64,000 bases of DNA. Source: Gammaproteobacteria bacterium (lineage in GTDB: Bacteria > Pseudomonadota > Gammaproteobacteria > Pseudomonadales > Pseudohongiellaceae). A program made the position numbers and the translations under genes. Below are positions 8,206 to 16,896 of this stretch, piece by piece; the stretch's first letter is position 1, and each line of letters opens with the position of its first letter. The notes beneath the pieces were generated by a model that searched no databases, was not told the origin of the DNA, and saw only the letters and a program-made list of their open reading frames with translations. The stretch is taken from positions 1 through 64,000 of the forward strand of contig JAURCS010000009.1 of the NCBI GenBank assembly GCA_030828385.1, given 5' to 3'.

Positions 8206-10233
8206 CTACTGATTGACGCTGACAAGATTCACATTTTCTTCCGCAAGCGAGTCCGTTGTGTCGCTTGCGGAACCAACGACAGACTCTTTAAACGGCATTC
8301 CTGATTCAGCCCCTTCATCCTCTTCTGAAATTTGCGGATAAATAAATTCCGCTTTCAATTCACCCTGCTCATCAAGAAGGTAGGCATCAAGAACATTTCT
8401 GGCAATAGGGCCAGCAACAGAGCTACCAGCCTCGCCATGTTCGACAAAAACCGCCAGGGCAATTTTGGGATTATCAACCGGTGCAAAAGAAATAAACCAT
8501 GCATGTTCCCGGTATTTTTCCGGTACTTCATCGGCTCTGTCGTAATTTTCCGGAATAGCAATAACCTGGGCTGTACCGGATTTACCGGCCATGCGGTAGT
8601 TCAAAGGTTTTGTGGCAGCTATATAGGGATAGGCAGAACCATAGGTTCTGTATTCACCGCCATATCCCCTGCTAACAACCATCTCCATGGATTCGGCTAT
8701 AAAGTCCCAGTAATCCGGATTATTAATTTCTATATCCGGAAGAAAAGTGGACTCTATGACCGGTGAGGAGTCCGTGCCGATTTGCCTCATCACTGCAGGG
8801 CGATGCCATTTTCCTTTATTGGACATAAGCATGGTTGCCGTCGCCAGTTGTAACGGGGTTGCTTCTGTATAACCCTGTCCGACATAGGAGTTAATTGTTT
8901 CTCCGGGATACCATGGCTCACCCATGGCATTCAATTTCCATTCCCGTGAAGGCAAGGTGCCGGTACTGGCCTGTGGCAAATCCAGGCTGACATTTCGCCC
9001 AAAACCAAAACGGAAAAGGAAGTCATGCATCTGGTCAATACCCATGTCCATGGCAAGATCCCAGAAATACACATTACATGACTGATAGATTGCTCTTTGC
9101 ATATCAACTGTGCCATGACCGGTCTTATCCGACCACCAGGTCCAGTCGTAGTGTTTATGATTACCCAATTGATAGTAGCCGGGGTCATGTACAGTATCCT
9201 CCGGAGTACGATAGCCTTCATTCAGCGCTGCAAGACTGATAAAAGGTTTTACTGTAGAGCCCGGCGCATATTTGGCCAATGCGCGGTTAAATAAGGGCGA
9301 ATTTACCGGATCATTAAGAGAGGCATAATCTTTTCGACTGATTCCCTGTACAAAAATATTCGGGTCATACGCAGGTTTACTCACCAGAGCTAAAATACCA
9401 CCGGTCTCAGGATCAATTGCCACTACTGCGCCACGATAGTCACCCAACGCCTCTACTGCGGCTTTTTGTATCTTGCTGTCAAGGTTCAATACAATATCCT
9501 GACCAGGAACTGGATCAGTTCTGTCCAGAACGCTCATGATCTGACCGCGGGCATTTTTTTCGACGGTTTGGTAACCTACCTGGCCATGGAGAATATCTTC
9601 ATAAAACTTCTCAATTCCCTGCTTGCCTATCTGATGGGTACCACTGTAATTGACAGGATCAACTGCTTTTAATTCGTCTTCTGTAATGTTGCCCAGATAG
9701 CCAACTGAGTGAGCAAAAATTTCGCCTTCCGGATAATGCCGTACAAGTTGAGCCTCTACGCTGACACCTGGCAAGCGAAACTGATTTACAGAAATTCTGG
9801 CAATTTCTTCTTCACTTAGATTAAAACGAACAGGAACAGAGGAGTAAGGAATACTTCGACTTCGCAAGCGACTACGTAACTTTTCCCTGTCTTCTTCTGT
9901 CAGAGAGATAAGAGATTCAATTACATCAACCACCTTATCAACATCACCAGCATGTTCCCGAATCAGGGTAAGCGTAAAACTGGGCACGTTTTCTGCCAGC
10001 AACGTACCATTTCTATCGTAAATTAACCCCCTTGTAGGAACGATGGGCTGAACATGAATTCGATAATTATCAGACTTGGTTGAATAATAATCGTGCTGAT
10101 TGACCTGAAGGAAGAATAGTCGGGCAATCAAGGCAAGGATTAACAAGAATGCGATTACGCCGCCGACGATGATTCTCGACAAAACTATTTGCCGTTCGAG
10201 TTGGTGATCCTGTATTGTGATTTTTTCAGTCAT
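8206..10233 (-). CDS. mrdA: Penicillin-binding protein 2 (elongasome transpeptidase)
   Basis: Class B PBP cross-linking peptidoglycan during cell elongation. One N-terminal membrane anchor (IIVGGVIAFLLILALIARLF) is followed by the PBP dimerisation domain (VPTRGLIYDRNG near 70) and the transpeptidase domain. Numbered from a GTG at 10245, motifs are S330-T-V-K333, SCN in YQSCNVYFWD, and KSGTAQV. The ATG at 10231-10233 is preferred to the in-frame GTG four codons upstream; neither has a strong ribosome-binding site. About 675 aa, somewhat longer than E. coli PBP2 because of an acidic C-terminal tail. Confidence 0.95.
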   Translation of the reverse strand: MTEKITIQDHQLERQIVLSRIIVGGVIAFLLILALIARLFFLQVNQHDYYSTKSDNYRIHVQPIVPTRGLIYDRNGTLLAENVPSFTLTLIREHAGDVDKVVDVIESLISLTEEDREKLRSRLRSRSIPYSSVPVRFNLSEEEIARISVNQFRLPGVSVEAQLVRHYPEGEIFAHSVGYLGNITEDELKAVDPVNYSGTHQIGKQGIEKFYEDILHGQVGYQTVEKNARGQIMSVLDRTDPVPGQDIVLNLDSKIQKAAVEALGDYRGAVVAIDPETGGILALVSKPAYDPNIFVQGISRKDYASLNDPVNSPLFNRALAKYAPGSTVKPFISLAALNEGYRTPEDTVHDPGYYQLGNHKHYDWTWWSDKTGHGTVDMQRAIYQSCNVYFWDLAMDMGIDQMHDFLFRFGFGRNVSLDLPQASTGTLPSREWKLNAMGEPWYPGETINSYVGQGYTEATPLQLATATMLMSNKGKWHRPAVMRQIGTDSSPVIESTFLPDIEINNPDYWDFIAESMEMVVSRGYGGEYRTYGSAYPYIAATKPLNYRMAGKSGTAQVIAIPENYDRADEVPEKYREHAWFISFAPVDNPKIALAVFVEHGEAGSSVAGPIARNVLDAYLLDEQGELKAEFIYPQISEEDEGAESGMPFKESVVGSASDTTDSLAEENVNLVSVNQ

Positions 10234-10381
10234 TACTGATATCACGTAAGTCCACTATGGTGTACTGCCTGTATTTAACTACCTGAGTTCATACTATCTG
10301 GATTTATAGTATTCGTAGTTCTTCTTTATTTACCGATACTGATCGGTGAATCCAGCAAACTTTGTTTTTAGCCTGTTTCAG

Positions 10382-10855
10382 CTATTCCCGATGGTAAGGA
10401 TGCCCTGCCAAAACACTCCAGACCCTGTAAATCTGCTCTGCTACCACGATTCTAACAATAGTATGAGGCATTGTTAAAGCAGAGAGTGACCATGCTTCCT
10501 GAGCTGACTCAAGGCATTTCTCTGAAAGTCCATCCGGACCACCCACAAGTAATGCCAGATCCTGACCAATATCCTTTAATGTACCAATTTTATTGGCCAT
10601 CACCTCGGTTGCCAGAGACTTCCCTTTTACATCCAGCGCTACCAGATAATCACCCGGTGCAACGGCATTTAATAGTGCTTTTCCCTCGGCTTCACAAAGT
10701 TTTGCTATATCTGAGTTGGCTTTGGATCTTTTCGCCAGGGCAACCTCGGTGATGATTAACTGAAAGTTTCCTGGCAGACGTTTTTGGTACTCATTGACTG
10801 CCGTTTCAACCCAGGCTGGCATTTTGGTTCCAACTGCAATGAGCTTTATTTTCAT
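10382..10855 (-). CDS. rlmH: 23S rRNA pseudouridine-1915 N3-methyltransferase
   Basis: SPOUT-class methyltransferase modifying helix 69 of 23S rRNA. The 157-residue product begins MKIKLIAVGTKMPAWV and carries the SAM-binding knot LLVGGPDGLS followed by LSALTMPHTIVR and the C-terminal HPYHRE, all typical of RlmH. Length is that of the family. It lies between rsfS and mrdA as in other gammaproteobacteria; the 148-bp gap to mrdA could hold a separate mrdA promoter, though I could not identify one. Confidence 0.97.
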   Translation of the reverse strand: MKIKLIAVGTKMPAWVETAVNEYQKRLPGNFQLIITEVALAKRSKANSDIAKLCEAEGKALLNAVAPGDYLVALDVKGKSLATEVMANKIGTLKDIGQDLALLVGGPDGLSEKCLESAQEAWSLSALTMPHTIVRIVVAEQIYRVWSVLAGHPYHRE

Positions 10856-10901
10856 ATTCAGAGCGTATAGGGAAAAGTGACGTTTCTGGTGTCACAAAAC
10901 T

Positions 10902-11240
10902 TTATTTTTTATCGGAAGGCTTCATGTCCCAGAGCGATTCAAGGTCATACATTTTTCGAACATCTTCTGTCATTACATGAACCAGCACATCACCCAGGTC
11001 CAGTAAAACCCATTCACCCTGATTCTGGCCTTCCATACCATAGACCGGACTGCCACTGTCTTTGACTTTTTTTGCAACATCTTCAGCAAGAGATCTGACA
11101 TGCCTTGATGATGTCCCGGCAACTACAACCATATAATCGGTAATGGTCGTAATATCGGAAACATGTAAACAGGTCACTTCCCTGCCTTTCATATCATCAA
11201 GAGTATTGATAACAATATCTTTGAGATTTTCAGCGTTCAA
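10902..11240 (-). CDS. rsfS: Ribosomal silencing factor RsfS
   Basis: Binds ribosomal protein L14 and blocks joining of the 30S and 50S subunits in starvation. The 112-residue protein has the Iojap/RsfS core: DDMKGREVTCLHVSDITTITDYMVVVAGTSSRHV (residues about 16-49) followed by EGQNQGEWVLLDLGDVLVHVM. The start overlaps the nadD stop by four bases (ATGA type), so the two are translationally coupled. Confidence 0.97.
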   Translation of the reverse strand: MNAENLKDIVINTLDDMKGREVTCLHVSDITTITDYMVVVAGTSSRHVRSLAEDVAKKVKDSGSPVYGMEGQNQGEWVLLDLGDVLVHVMTEDVRKMYDLESLWDMKPSDKK

Positions 11241-11917
11241 ATGTCAGCCTCCCGGGCATATAACTTGTGAGTATCTATATAATGAGCAACTTTTTCTGGC
11301 ACCAATTCTGGTACCAACCCTGCCAAACTTTTATGGCCAAGAACGGTCTCTCTTACCATTGACGAGGAAATATCCAACAAGTCATATTCTGTAATAAATA
11401 TTTTTCCATATTCTGTCTGTTTCAATTTTTCTACTGATGGCACCATTCGTTTTTTTAATTCTGTCTCTAATTCTTTAACAGGATTAAGCTGATAGCCAGG
11501 TCTTGCAGCAACAATTATGTGAGTTAACAAAAATATGTCGTGCCATCGATGCCAGGTATGAAAATTATTGAAAGCATCCTGACCCATAATAAAGAAAAGC
11601 CTTGCATCGGGCTGCTCCTGTTTTATCTTTTGCAAACTTGTCAGGGTAAAGGAAGGTTCATCGCTGTTAAGTTCACGATCATCTATTCCAATATCCGAAT
11701 AACTTTCAACCGCCAATCTCAGCATAGCCAGGCGATGTTGCGCAGAAGCAAAAACCTCGCCCCGATGGACCGGGTTGCCACAGGGTATCAGTCGGATCGC
11801 ATCCAGTTGTAAATTCTCAAGGGAGGTTAGCGCTATTTTAAGGTGCCCCTGATGGACAGGATCAAACATTCCTCCCATCAAGCCTAGATGCAGCACTGAC
11901 GCAGTACTTTCATTCAC
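11237..11917 (-). CDS. nadD: Nicotinate-nucleotide adenylyltransferase
   Basis: Forms deamido-NAD from nicotinate mononucleotide and ATP. The nucleotidyltransferase motif GGMFDPVHQGHLKIA (about 15-29) holds the HxGH signature, and ISSSMVRE near residue 190 is the ISSTxxR equivalent. The 226-residue length is normal. It sits 8 bp downstream of proA and overlaps rsfS. In E. coli nadD follows holA; here holA is about 9.4 kb away on the other strand and proA takes its place. Confidence 0.96.
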   Translation of the reverse strand: MNESTASVLHLGLMGGMFDPVHQGHLKIALTSLENLQLDAIRLIPCGNPVHRGEVFASAQHRLAMLRLAVESYSDIGIDDRELNSDEPSFTLTSLQKIKQEQPDARLFFIMGQDAFNNFHTWHRWHDIFLLTHIIVAARPGYQLNPVKELETELKKRMVPSVEKLKQTEYGKIFITEYDLLDISSSMVRETVLGHKSLAGLVPELVPEKVAHYIDTHKLYAREADI

Positions 11918-11925
11918 TGCAAGTT

Positions 11926-13200
11926 CTATTTCTCAAGGACATGACCATCACCCAGCACAACATATTTTTGTGAGGTGAGACCTTCGAGCCCGACTGGTCC
12001 ACGCGCATGAATTTTGTCTGTAGAAATACCTATTTCTGCGCCCAACCCATACTGGAAACCATCAGCGAAACGCGTTGATGCATTAATCATCACTGAACTG
12101 GAATCTACTTCCCTGAGGAAACGCCGACCGCGGCTATAATCTTCCGTAACGATCGTATCCGTATGCTGGGAACTATAGGTATTGATATGGTCAATGGCTT
12201 CATCAATACCGGAAACGACACGAATTGAAAGCACCGGAGCAAGGTATTCTGTGCTCCAGTCTTCTTCACTGGCTGCCTTCGCGCTTACCATTAATACACA
12301 GGTCTTTTTACAACCGCGTATCTCCACATCGAAATCACTGTAGACCTGCTCAAGTTGCGGCAGCACCTGCGCAGCCATGGATTCCGCAACCAGAAGTGTT
12401 TCCATTGCATTACAGACACCATAGCGGTTGGTTTTTGAATTAAGTGCGATATTTACCGCCTTCGTGATATCTGCCCCATCATCGATATAAACATGACAGA
12501 TTCCATCCAGATGCTTGATCACTGGTACCTTGGCCTCATTACTGATTCTTTCAATCAGACCTTTACCACCCCGGGGAACAATGACATCCACGTATTCAGG
12601 CATGGTAATCAGCTCGCCGACAGCAGAGCGATCCGTTGTCCCGACCACCTGCACAGCAGCTGCCGGCAATCCGGCTGTCTCCAGCCCCTGACGTATACAG
12701 TCTGCGATGGCCTGGTTGGAATAAAATGCTTCCGAGCCGCCACGCAAAATGGTGGCATTGCCGGATTTCAAACATAAACTGGCGGCTTCGGCAGTCACAT
12801 TGGGCCTGGATTCATAAATAATCCCGATCACTCCCAACGGAACTCGCATCCTGCCTACCTGAATGCCGCTGGGCATATAGCGCATCTCGCCTATTTCCCC
12901 AATAGGATCTGACAGGGCTGCAACCTGACGCAAACCTTCCAGCATATTCTCAATTCTGGGAGGCGTGAGCTCCAGGCGATCCAGCATTGCAGGATCCAGC
13001 CCTTTTTTAGTGCCGGCTTCCAGATCCCTGGCATTGGCACTGGCAAGCTTGTCACGGGTTGAGTCAATGGCGTCCATAGCTGCAAGCAGGGCTGCATTTT
13101 TAACAGCCGTGTCTGCTGTTGCCATAACACGGGAAGCCGCTCGAGCATTCTTTCCGAGTTCCTGCATTTGCAATGGGACGATGTTTTTCGCCTCAGTCAT
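11926..13200 (-). CDS. proA: Gamma-glutamyl phosphate reductase
   Basis: NADPH-dependent reduction of gamma-glutamyl phosphate to glutamate semialdehyde in proline synthesis. Aldehyde-dehydrogenase fold; the catalytic cysteine is in [12 protein letters not shown], the cofactor region in [27 protein letters not shown], and the C-terminal [16 protein letters not shown] is diagnostic for ProA. I use the ATG at 13198-13200 (MTEAKNIV) because it has AGG about five bases ahead; another in-frame ATG lies 15 bases upstream. It heads the nadD-rsfS-rlmH-cell-wall operon, an association seen in several gammaproteobacteria. proB is not in the window. Confidence 0.96.
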   Translation of the reverse strand: MTEAKNIVPLQMQELGKNARAASRVMATADTAVKNAALLAAMDAIDSTRDKLASANARDLEAGTKKGLDPAMLDRLELTPPRIENMLEGLRQVAALSDPIGEIGEMRYMPSGIQVGRMRVPLGVIGIIYESRPNVTAEAASLCLKSGNATILRGGSEAFYSNQAIADCIRQGLETAGLPAAAVQVVGTTDRSAVGELITMPEYVDVIVPRGGKGLIERISNEAKVPVIKHLDGICHVYIDDGADITKAVNIALNSKTNRYGVCNAMETLLVAESMAAQVLPQLEQVYSDFDVEIRGCKKTCVLMVSAKAASEEDWSTEYLAPVLSIRVVSGIDEAIDHINTYSSQHTDTIVTEDYSRGRRFLREVDSSSVMINASTRFADGFQYGLGAEIGISTDKIHARGPVGLEGLTSQKYVVLGDGHVLEK

Positions 13201-13260
13201 ACTTAACCTGATCATGTTTTAAAAAAAAGGAATTATACCCCAGAATGAACATTGAGGCAT

Positions 13261-13578
13261 TCAGGGAAACATATTCTCAAGTACTTCCTGATCGCCACTT
13301 ATCAGCTGTTCCTTGGAGTTTCGCGACAATTTCTTAATCCGCGCTTCAAGTACAGACGCTTCACTGCGATTTTTGACAGGGGTATGCCAGACAAGCTCCA
13401 GAGGGCCTTTACCACGCAGACTTTTTGCCCCTTTTTTACTTTTAACACCCTTCGCCCCTTTTGCCCCGGCACCGATTCCGGCATGCTCATCCAGGCGCCG
13501 CGCTACATCAGTCGTAATCCCGGTGTACAGGGCGCCGCCAGCCGTACGCAATATGTAGACAAACCAGTCAGAATTCAT
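13261..13578 (-). CDS. GIY-YIG nuclease superfamily protein
   Basis: Small single-domain GIY-YIG protein of the YhbQ/UPF0213 type. The variant GIY-YIG core is VYILRTAGGALYTGITTDVARRL, and the conserved Glu lies in SVLEARIKKLSR. A Lys/Gly-rich insertion (KGAKGVKSKKGAKS) interrupts the segment after the core and is longer than in typical members. I place the start at the ATG at 13576-13578 (MNSDWFVYIL), which matches the usual family N-terminus; two further in-frame ATGs upstream (13608, 13653) would overlap the serA leader. Function in these small proteins is not established. Confidence 0.8.
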   Translation of the reverse strand: MNSDWFVYILRTAGGALYTGITTDVARRLDEHAGIGAGAKGAKGVKSKKGAKSLRGKGPLELVWHTPVKNRSEASVLEARIKKLSRNSKEQLISGDQEVLENMFP

Positions 13579-13730
13579 GGCCAAACCAGTGTTGGTATTT
13601 CCTTCCATTATCTCATAGACAAAGGTTTTAACTGGAAATTTTGACGATTTCACTGTATAAATGCGCCCCTGAATTTTCCGGGAACAAGCCCGGTATTCAA
13701 GTCAACAACACCTCAAGGGAAGACCATCAG

Positions 13731-14900
13731 ATGCTCAAGATTCAGACATTCAATCAGATTTCTGACAAGGGACTCGTACGTTTTCCCAAACAGGATTACC
13801 TTATATCTCCCGATGTAGAAAATGCTGATGCTTTACTTGTACGCAGTCAAAAACTGTCTGCTGAAAATATAAACCCCAACCTGAAAGCCGTTGCACGGGC
13901 CGGTGCCGGTGTCAACAATATCCCTGTCGATAGTTATACCAGGGAAGGCATCGTAGTTTTTAATACTCCGGGTGCCAACGCCAATGCAGTCAAAGAACTG
14001 GTACTTTGTGGCCTGCTTTTGTCTTCTCGAGGAATTATTGAAGGCATTAACTGGGTAAACAGTCTTTCTCATGAACTGGATGCGGCAGAAATGTCGAAGC
14101 TGGTAGAAGCAGAGAAGAAGAAATACAAAGGCATGGAACTGAAAGGAAAAACCCTTGGAATTGTTGGACTGGGTGCTATTGGCGCAATGGTGGCAGATAC
14201 AGCAATCCAGATGGGTATGAAAGTCCTGGGATATGATCCGGCAATTTCAGTAGATGCTGCATGGCGACTGGCTAACCAGATCGAAAAACAGGAGAATCTG
14301 ACCTCCCTGATCTCCCGCTCGGACTATGTGACTTTGCATTTGCCTGTTCTGGAATCCACAAGAAATCTGATAGACAGAAAACTAATCAACTACTTCAAAT
14401 CTGGCGCAGTACTATTGAACTTCTCCAGAGATGCGCTTGTTGACGAAGAAGCCCTGATTGAAGCATTAAATAACGGCGCCCTGTCCGGCTACGTTACCGA
14501 CTTCCCTACTCCCGGATTATTAAAAAGTAAAAAAGCATTCCTGTTGCCTCATATTGGCGCCAGCACGGATGAAGCTGAAGAAAACTGCGCGATAATGGCT
14601 GTTGATCAACTACGTAATTTTCTTGAAAACGGCACCATCAAAAATTCCGTAAATTTTCCTTCGCTTACGCTGGAAAAATCCGAAGGGCATCGTATTGCCA
14701 TAATCAATGAAAATGTTCCTCGTATGCTGGGGCAGATTTTATCCATCCTTGCCGACAAGGATATCAACGTAATTGATATGCTGAACAAGAGCCGCGATGA
14801 AATTGCCTATAATCTGATTGATGTCGAATCAGAGCCTTCAGAAGAAACCCTTAACGACATCCGGGCTATACCGCATGTCATCAAGGTTTGGGCAATCTAA
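13731..14900 (+). CDS. serA: D-3-phosphoglycerate dehydrogenase with C-terminal ACT domain
   Basis: Oxidises 3-phosphoglycerate in the first step of serine synthesis. The substrate domain begins MLKIQTFNQISDKGL; the NAD-binding Rossmann motif is GIVGLGAIGAMVADTA, the catalytic His is in LPHIGASTDEAEENC, and an ACT regulatory domain (IINENVPRMLGQILSILADKDINV) fills the last ~75 residues. I use the ATG at 13731, with AAGGGAAG about ten bases upstream, rather than an in-frame ATG at 13641 that adds 30 unrelated residues. At 389 aa it is the short SerA type. serC follows 47 bp downstream. Confidence 0.93.
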   Translation: MLKIQTFNQISDKGLVRFPKQDYLISPDVENADALLVRSQKLSAENINPNLKAVARAGAGVNNIPVDSYTREGIVVFNTPGANANAVKELVLCGLLLSSRGIIEGINWVNSLSHELDAAEMSKLVEAEKKKYKGMELKGKTLGIVGLGAIGAMVADTAIQMGMKVLGYDPAISVDAAWRLANQIEKQENLTSLISRSDYVTLHLPVLESTRNLIDRKLINYFKSGAVLLNFSRDALVDEEALIEALNNGALSGYVTDFPTPGLLKSKKAFLLPHIGASTDEAEENCAIMAVDQLRNFLENGTIKNSVNFPSLTLEKSEGHRIAIINENVPRMLGQILSILADKDINVIDMLNKSRDEIAYNLIDVESEPSEETLNDIRAIPHVIKVWAI

Positions 14901-14947
14901 AGTTTATTTAGTAACGTAAATCACAAAAACAAAAAGATATTCATATT

Positions 14948-16039
14948 ATGAGCAAGCAGGTTTATAACTTTGGTGCCGGTCCGGCAATGTTGCCTATTCC
15001 GGTCATGAAACAAATTCAGGAAGAGTTTCTGGACTACAAGGGCATGGGTGTTTCTGTGATTGAAATCTCTCATCGTTCCAGGGAATTTGAGGCAGTCCTC
15101 GATCGCTGTGATGAATTGATCAGAGAGATATCCAACCTGCCTGACGATTACAGCATTCTTTATACCCATGGCGGCGCCCGGATGCAGTTTTCAGCAATCC
15201 CCATGAATCTGTTGCCATTAAAACCGGCTCGTAAAGCGGTATACAGTGAAACCGGTAATTTTTCCAAGCAGGCCAATGTTGAAGCAGCCCGTTATGGCAA
15301 CATCGAGGTGGCTAGCAGTGGAGAGGATTGTAATTACAGCAAGCTACCTCCACTGAATCGCGATATGGTCTCTGACGATGCGTCCTATGCCTATATCACC
15401 AGCAATAACACCATTTATGGAACCCAATACAAAAGCTATCCACAGCTGGGCGATATACCTCTGGTAGTTGATGCCACATCAGATATTTTTTCCCGTCCGG
15501 TGGACTTTACTGGCCTGGGCATCATGTTTGCCAGCTTGCAAAAGAACCTGGGACCGGCAGGGACGGCGCTTGTGCTAATACGCAAAGACCTGATCGGCCA
15601 TGCCATGGAGCTTACGCCTTCCTTGCTGGATTACGCTGTCTATGACAAGTCCCACTCCCTGGCGAACACCAATAATACCTTTGCTATCTATACCACTTGT
15701 CTTGTCATGGAGTGGCTGAAAAATGAAGGTGGCCTGGAAGCTATGGCGCGGATGAATCAAAACAAGGCTGATACCCTGTATCAGGTAATCGATAGCACTG
15801 ATTTTTATACCGGCATCGCTGCCAGGGAAGATCGCTCCCTGATGAATGTGTCCTGGACTTTACCCAATGAAGATCTGACACAACGCTTTCTTGCAGAAGC
15901 ACTTGAAAATGGACTGTATGCACTGAAGGGACACAGGGCAGCAGGAGGTATTCGGGCGTCAATTTATAACGCCATGCCGATAGCCGGATGTAAACTACTG
16001 GCTGACTTTATGCAGGAATTCGAGCGCACTAACGGATAA
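14948..16039 (+). CDS. serC: Phosphoserine aminotransferase
   Basis: PLP-dependent class V aminotransferase converting 3-phosphohydroxypyruvate to phosphoserine. The N-terminus YNFGAGPAMLPIPVM is the SerC signature. The Schiff-base lysine lies in FASLQKNLGPAGTALVLI (about residue 199) and the C-terminus has RAAGGIRASIYNAMP. The 363-residue length matches the family. It forms an operon with serA and is closed by a strong rho-independent terminator. serB is not in the window. Confidence 0.96.
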   Translation: MSKQVYNFGAGPAMLPIPVMKQIQEEFLDYKGMGVSVIEISHRSREFEAVLDRCDELIREISNLPDDYSILYTHGGARMQFSAIPMNLLPLKPARKAVYSETGNFSKQANVEAARYGNIEVASSGEDCNYSKLPPLNRDMVSDDASYAYITSNNTIYGTQYKSYPQLGDIPLVVDATSDIFSRPVDFTGLGIMFASLQKNLGPAGTALVLIRKDLIGHAMELTPSLLDYAVYDKSHSLANTNNTFAIYTTCLVMEWLKNEGGLEAMARMNQNKADTLYQVIDSTDFYTGIAAREDRSLMNVSWTLPNEDLTQRFLAEALENGLYALKGHRAAGGIRASIYNAMPIAGCKLLADFMQEFERTNG

Positions 16040-16078
16040 CCGGGGCTTCAGGCGTGCTATTCGAAGCCACGGTTTTTT
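16038..16078 (+). terminator. Rho-independent terminator of serA-serC
   Basis: Begins at the serC stop codon. Arms AACCGgGGCTTC and GAAGCCaCGGTT pair with one internal mismatch and are followed by a run of six T. The TPR gene on the opposite strand ends directly beyond it. Confidence 0.85.
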
Positions 16079-16079
16079 C

Positions 16080-16610
16080 CTAACGCTGCCTCGCCAGTGA
16101 AATATTATGTTCAATAGTGGCGCGCACTCTCGCGTTCGATTCATCCACCATTAACAGGGCTGCCTGGTAGTCTGACAGTGCTTCCTGTGTTCGACCACCG
16201 ACAAATTTTGCCGTACCCCGGTTATTCAAGGCAGACCACTTGCTTGGCTCAAATCCCATGGCAGAAGAACAGGCCGCAATAGCCTCTTCTACCCGTTGCA
16301 AGCTGGTCAACACCGTACAGTAGGCATTCCAGGCATAATATCTCGGCAATGTTTCATGACGCAGGCTTAAACGCTCCACTTTCTCGATATAGGATTCAGC
16401 TGCTTGAAGGGCTTCGTTTTTTCGACCACTCAGCAGCATCTGCCGAATATTTTCCACCTCATCCGGAACCTCGAGCATCAGCACTTCGGAAGGCTGTGCT
16501 TTGGAGTTTAAATGGGTGCCGGTTCGTGTTTGCTGGGCCTGAGAGGAATTAACAAACAGCAGGCAGGTAGCCAGTGACAGGAAAATATCAGTTATAAAAC
16601 GAGTTTTCAT
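16080..16610 (-). CDS. Secreted tetratricopeptide-repeat protein
   Basis: A 176-residue exported protein with no recognised family name. The ATG at 16608-16610 gives a clean signal peptide (KTRFITDIFLSLATCLLFVNSSQA); an upstream in-frame start would bury it. Residues after about 85 contain two TPR-like helical pairs (YAWNAYCTVLTSLQRVEEAIAACSSAMG and SALNNRGTAKFVGGRTQEALSDYQAALLM). It probably acts in the periplasm as a protein-interaction module. It stands alone, convergent with serC. Confidence 0.75.
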   Translation of the reverse strand: MKTRFITDIFLSLATCLLFVNSSQAQQTRTGTHLNSKAQPSEVLMLEVPDEVENIRQMLLSGRKNEALQAAESYIEKVERLSLRHETLPRYYAWNAYCTVLTSLQRVEEAIAACSSAMGFEPSKWSALNNRGTAKFVGGRTQEALSDYQAALLMVDESNARVRATIEHNISLARQR

Positions 16611-16896
16611 ATGCTTAAAATGCCCCCTTGTGCTTGGGTTTCTTTGCCTCAGTGAAGAGCAGCCCATCACCATACTTGTTCATTTTGTCTTGCTTGCCCA
16701 ATTCCTTACTACCTTAAAAGCCAATTCATCCATGAGTAACAACAAATGCTCTGCCAATTATATGAATCTATTTAAGGCGCACTCGTATTCTAATAACAGG
16801 GAAAAATAATTTGCATTAATTCAAGTCAAAAGGCCAGGCTAAAAACTGAGAACATCCTAAAGGAATAAAGAAAGGATTTTTAAAGAAACCTTACAG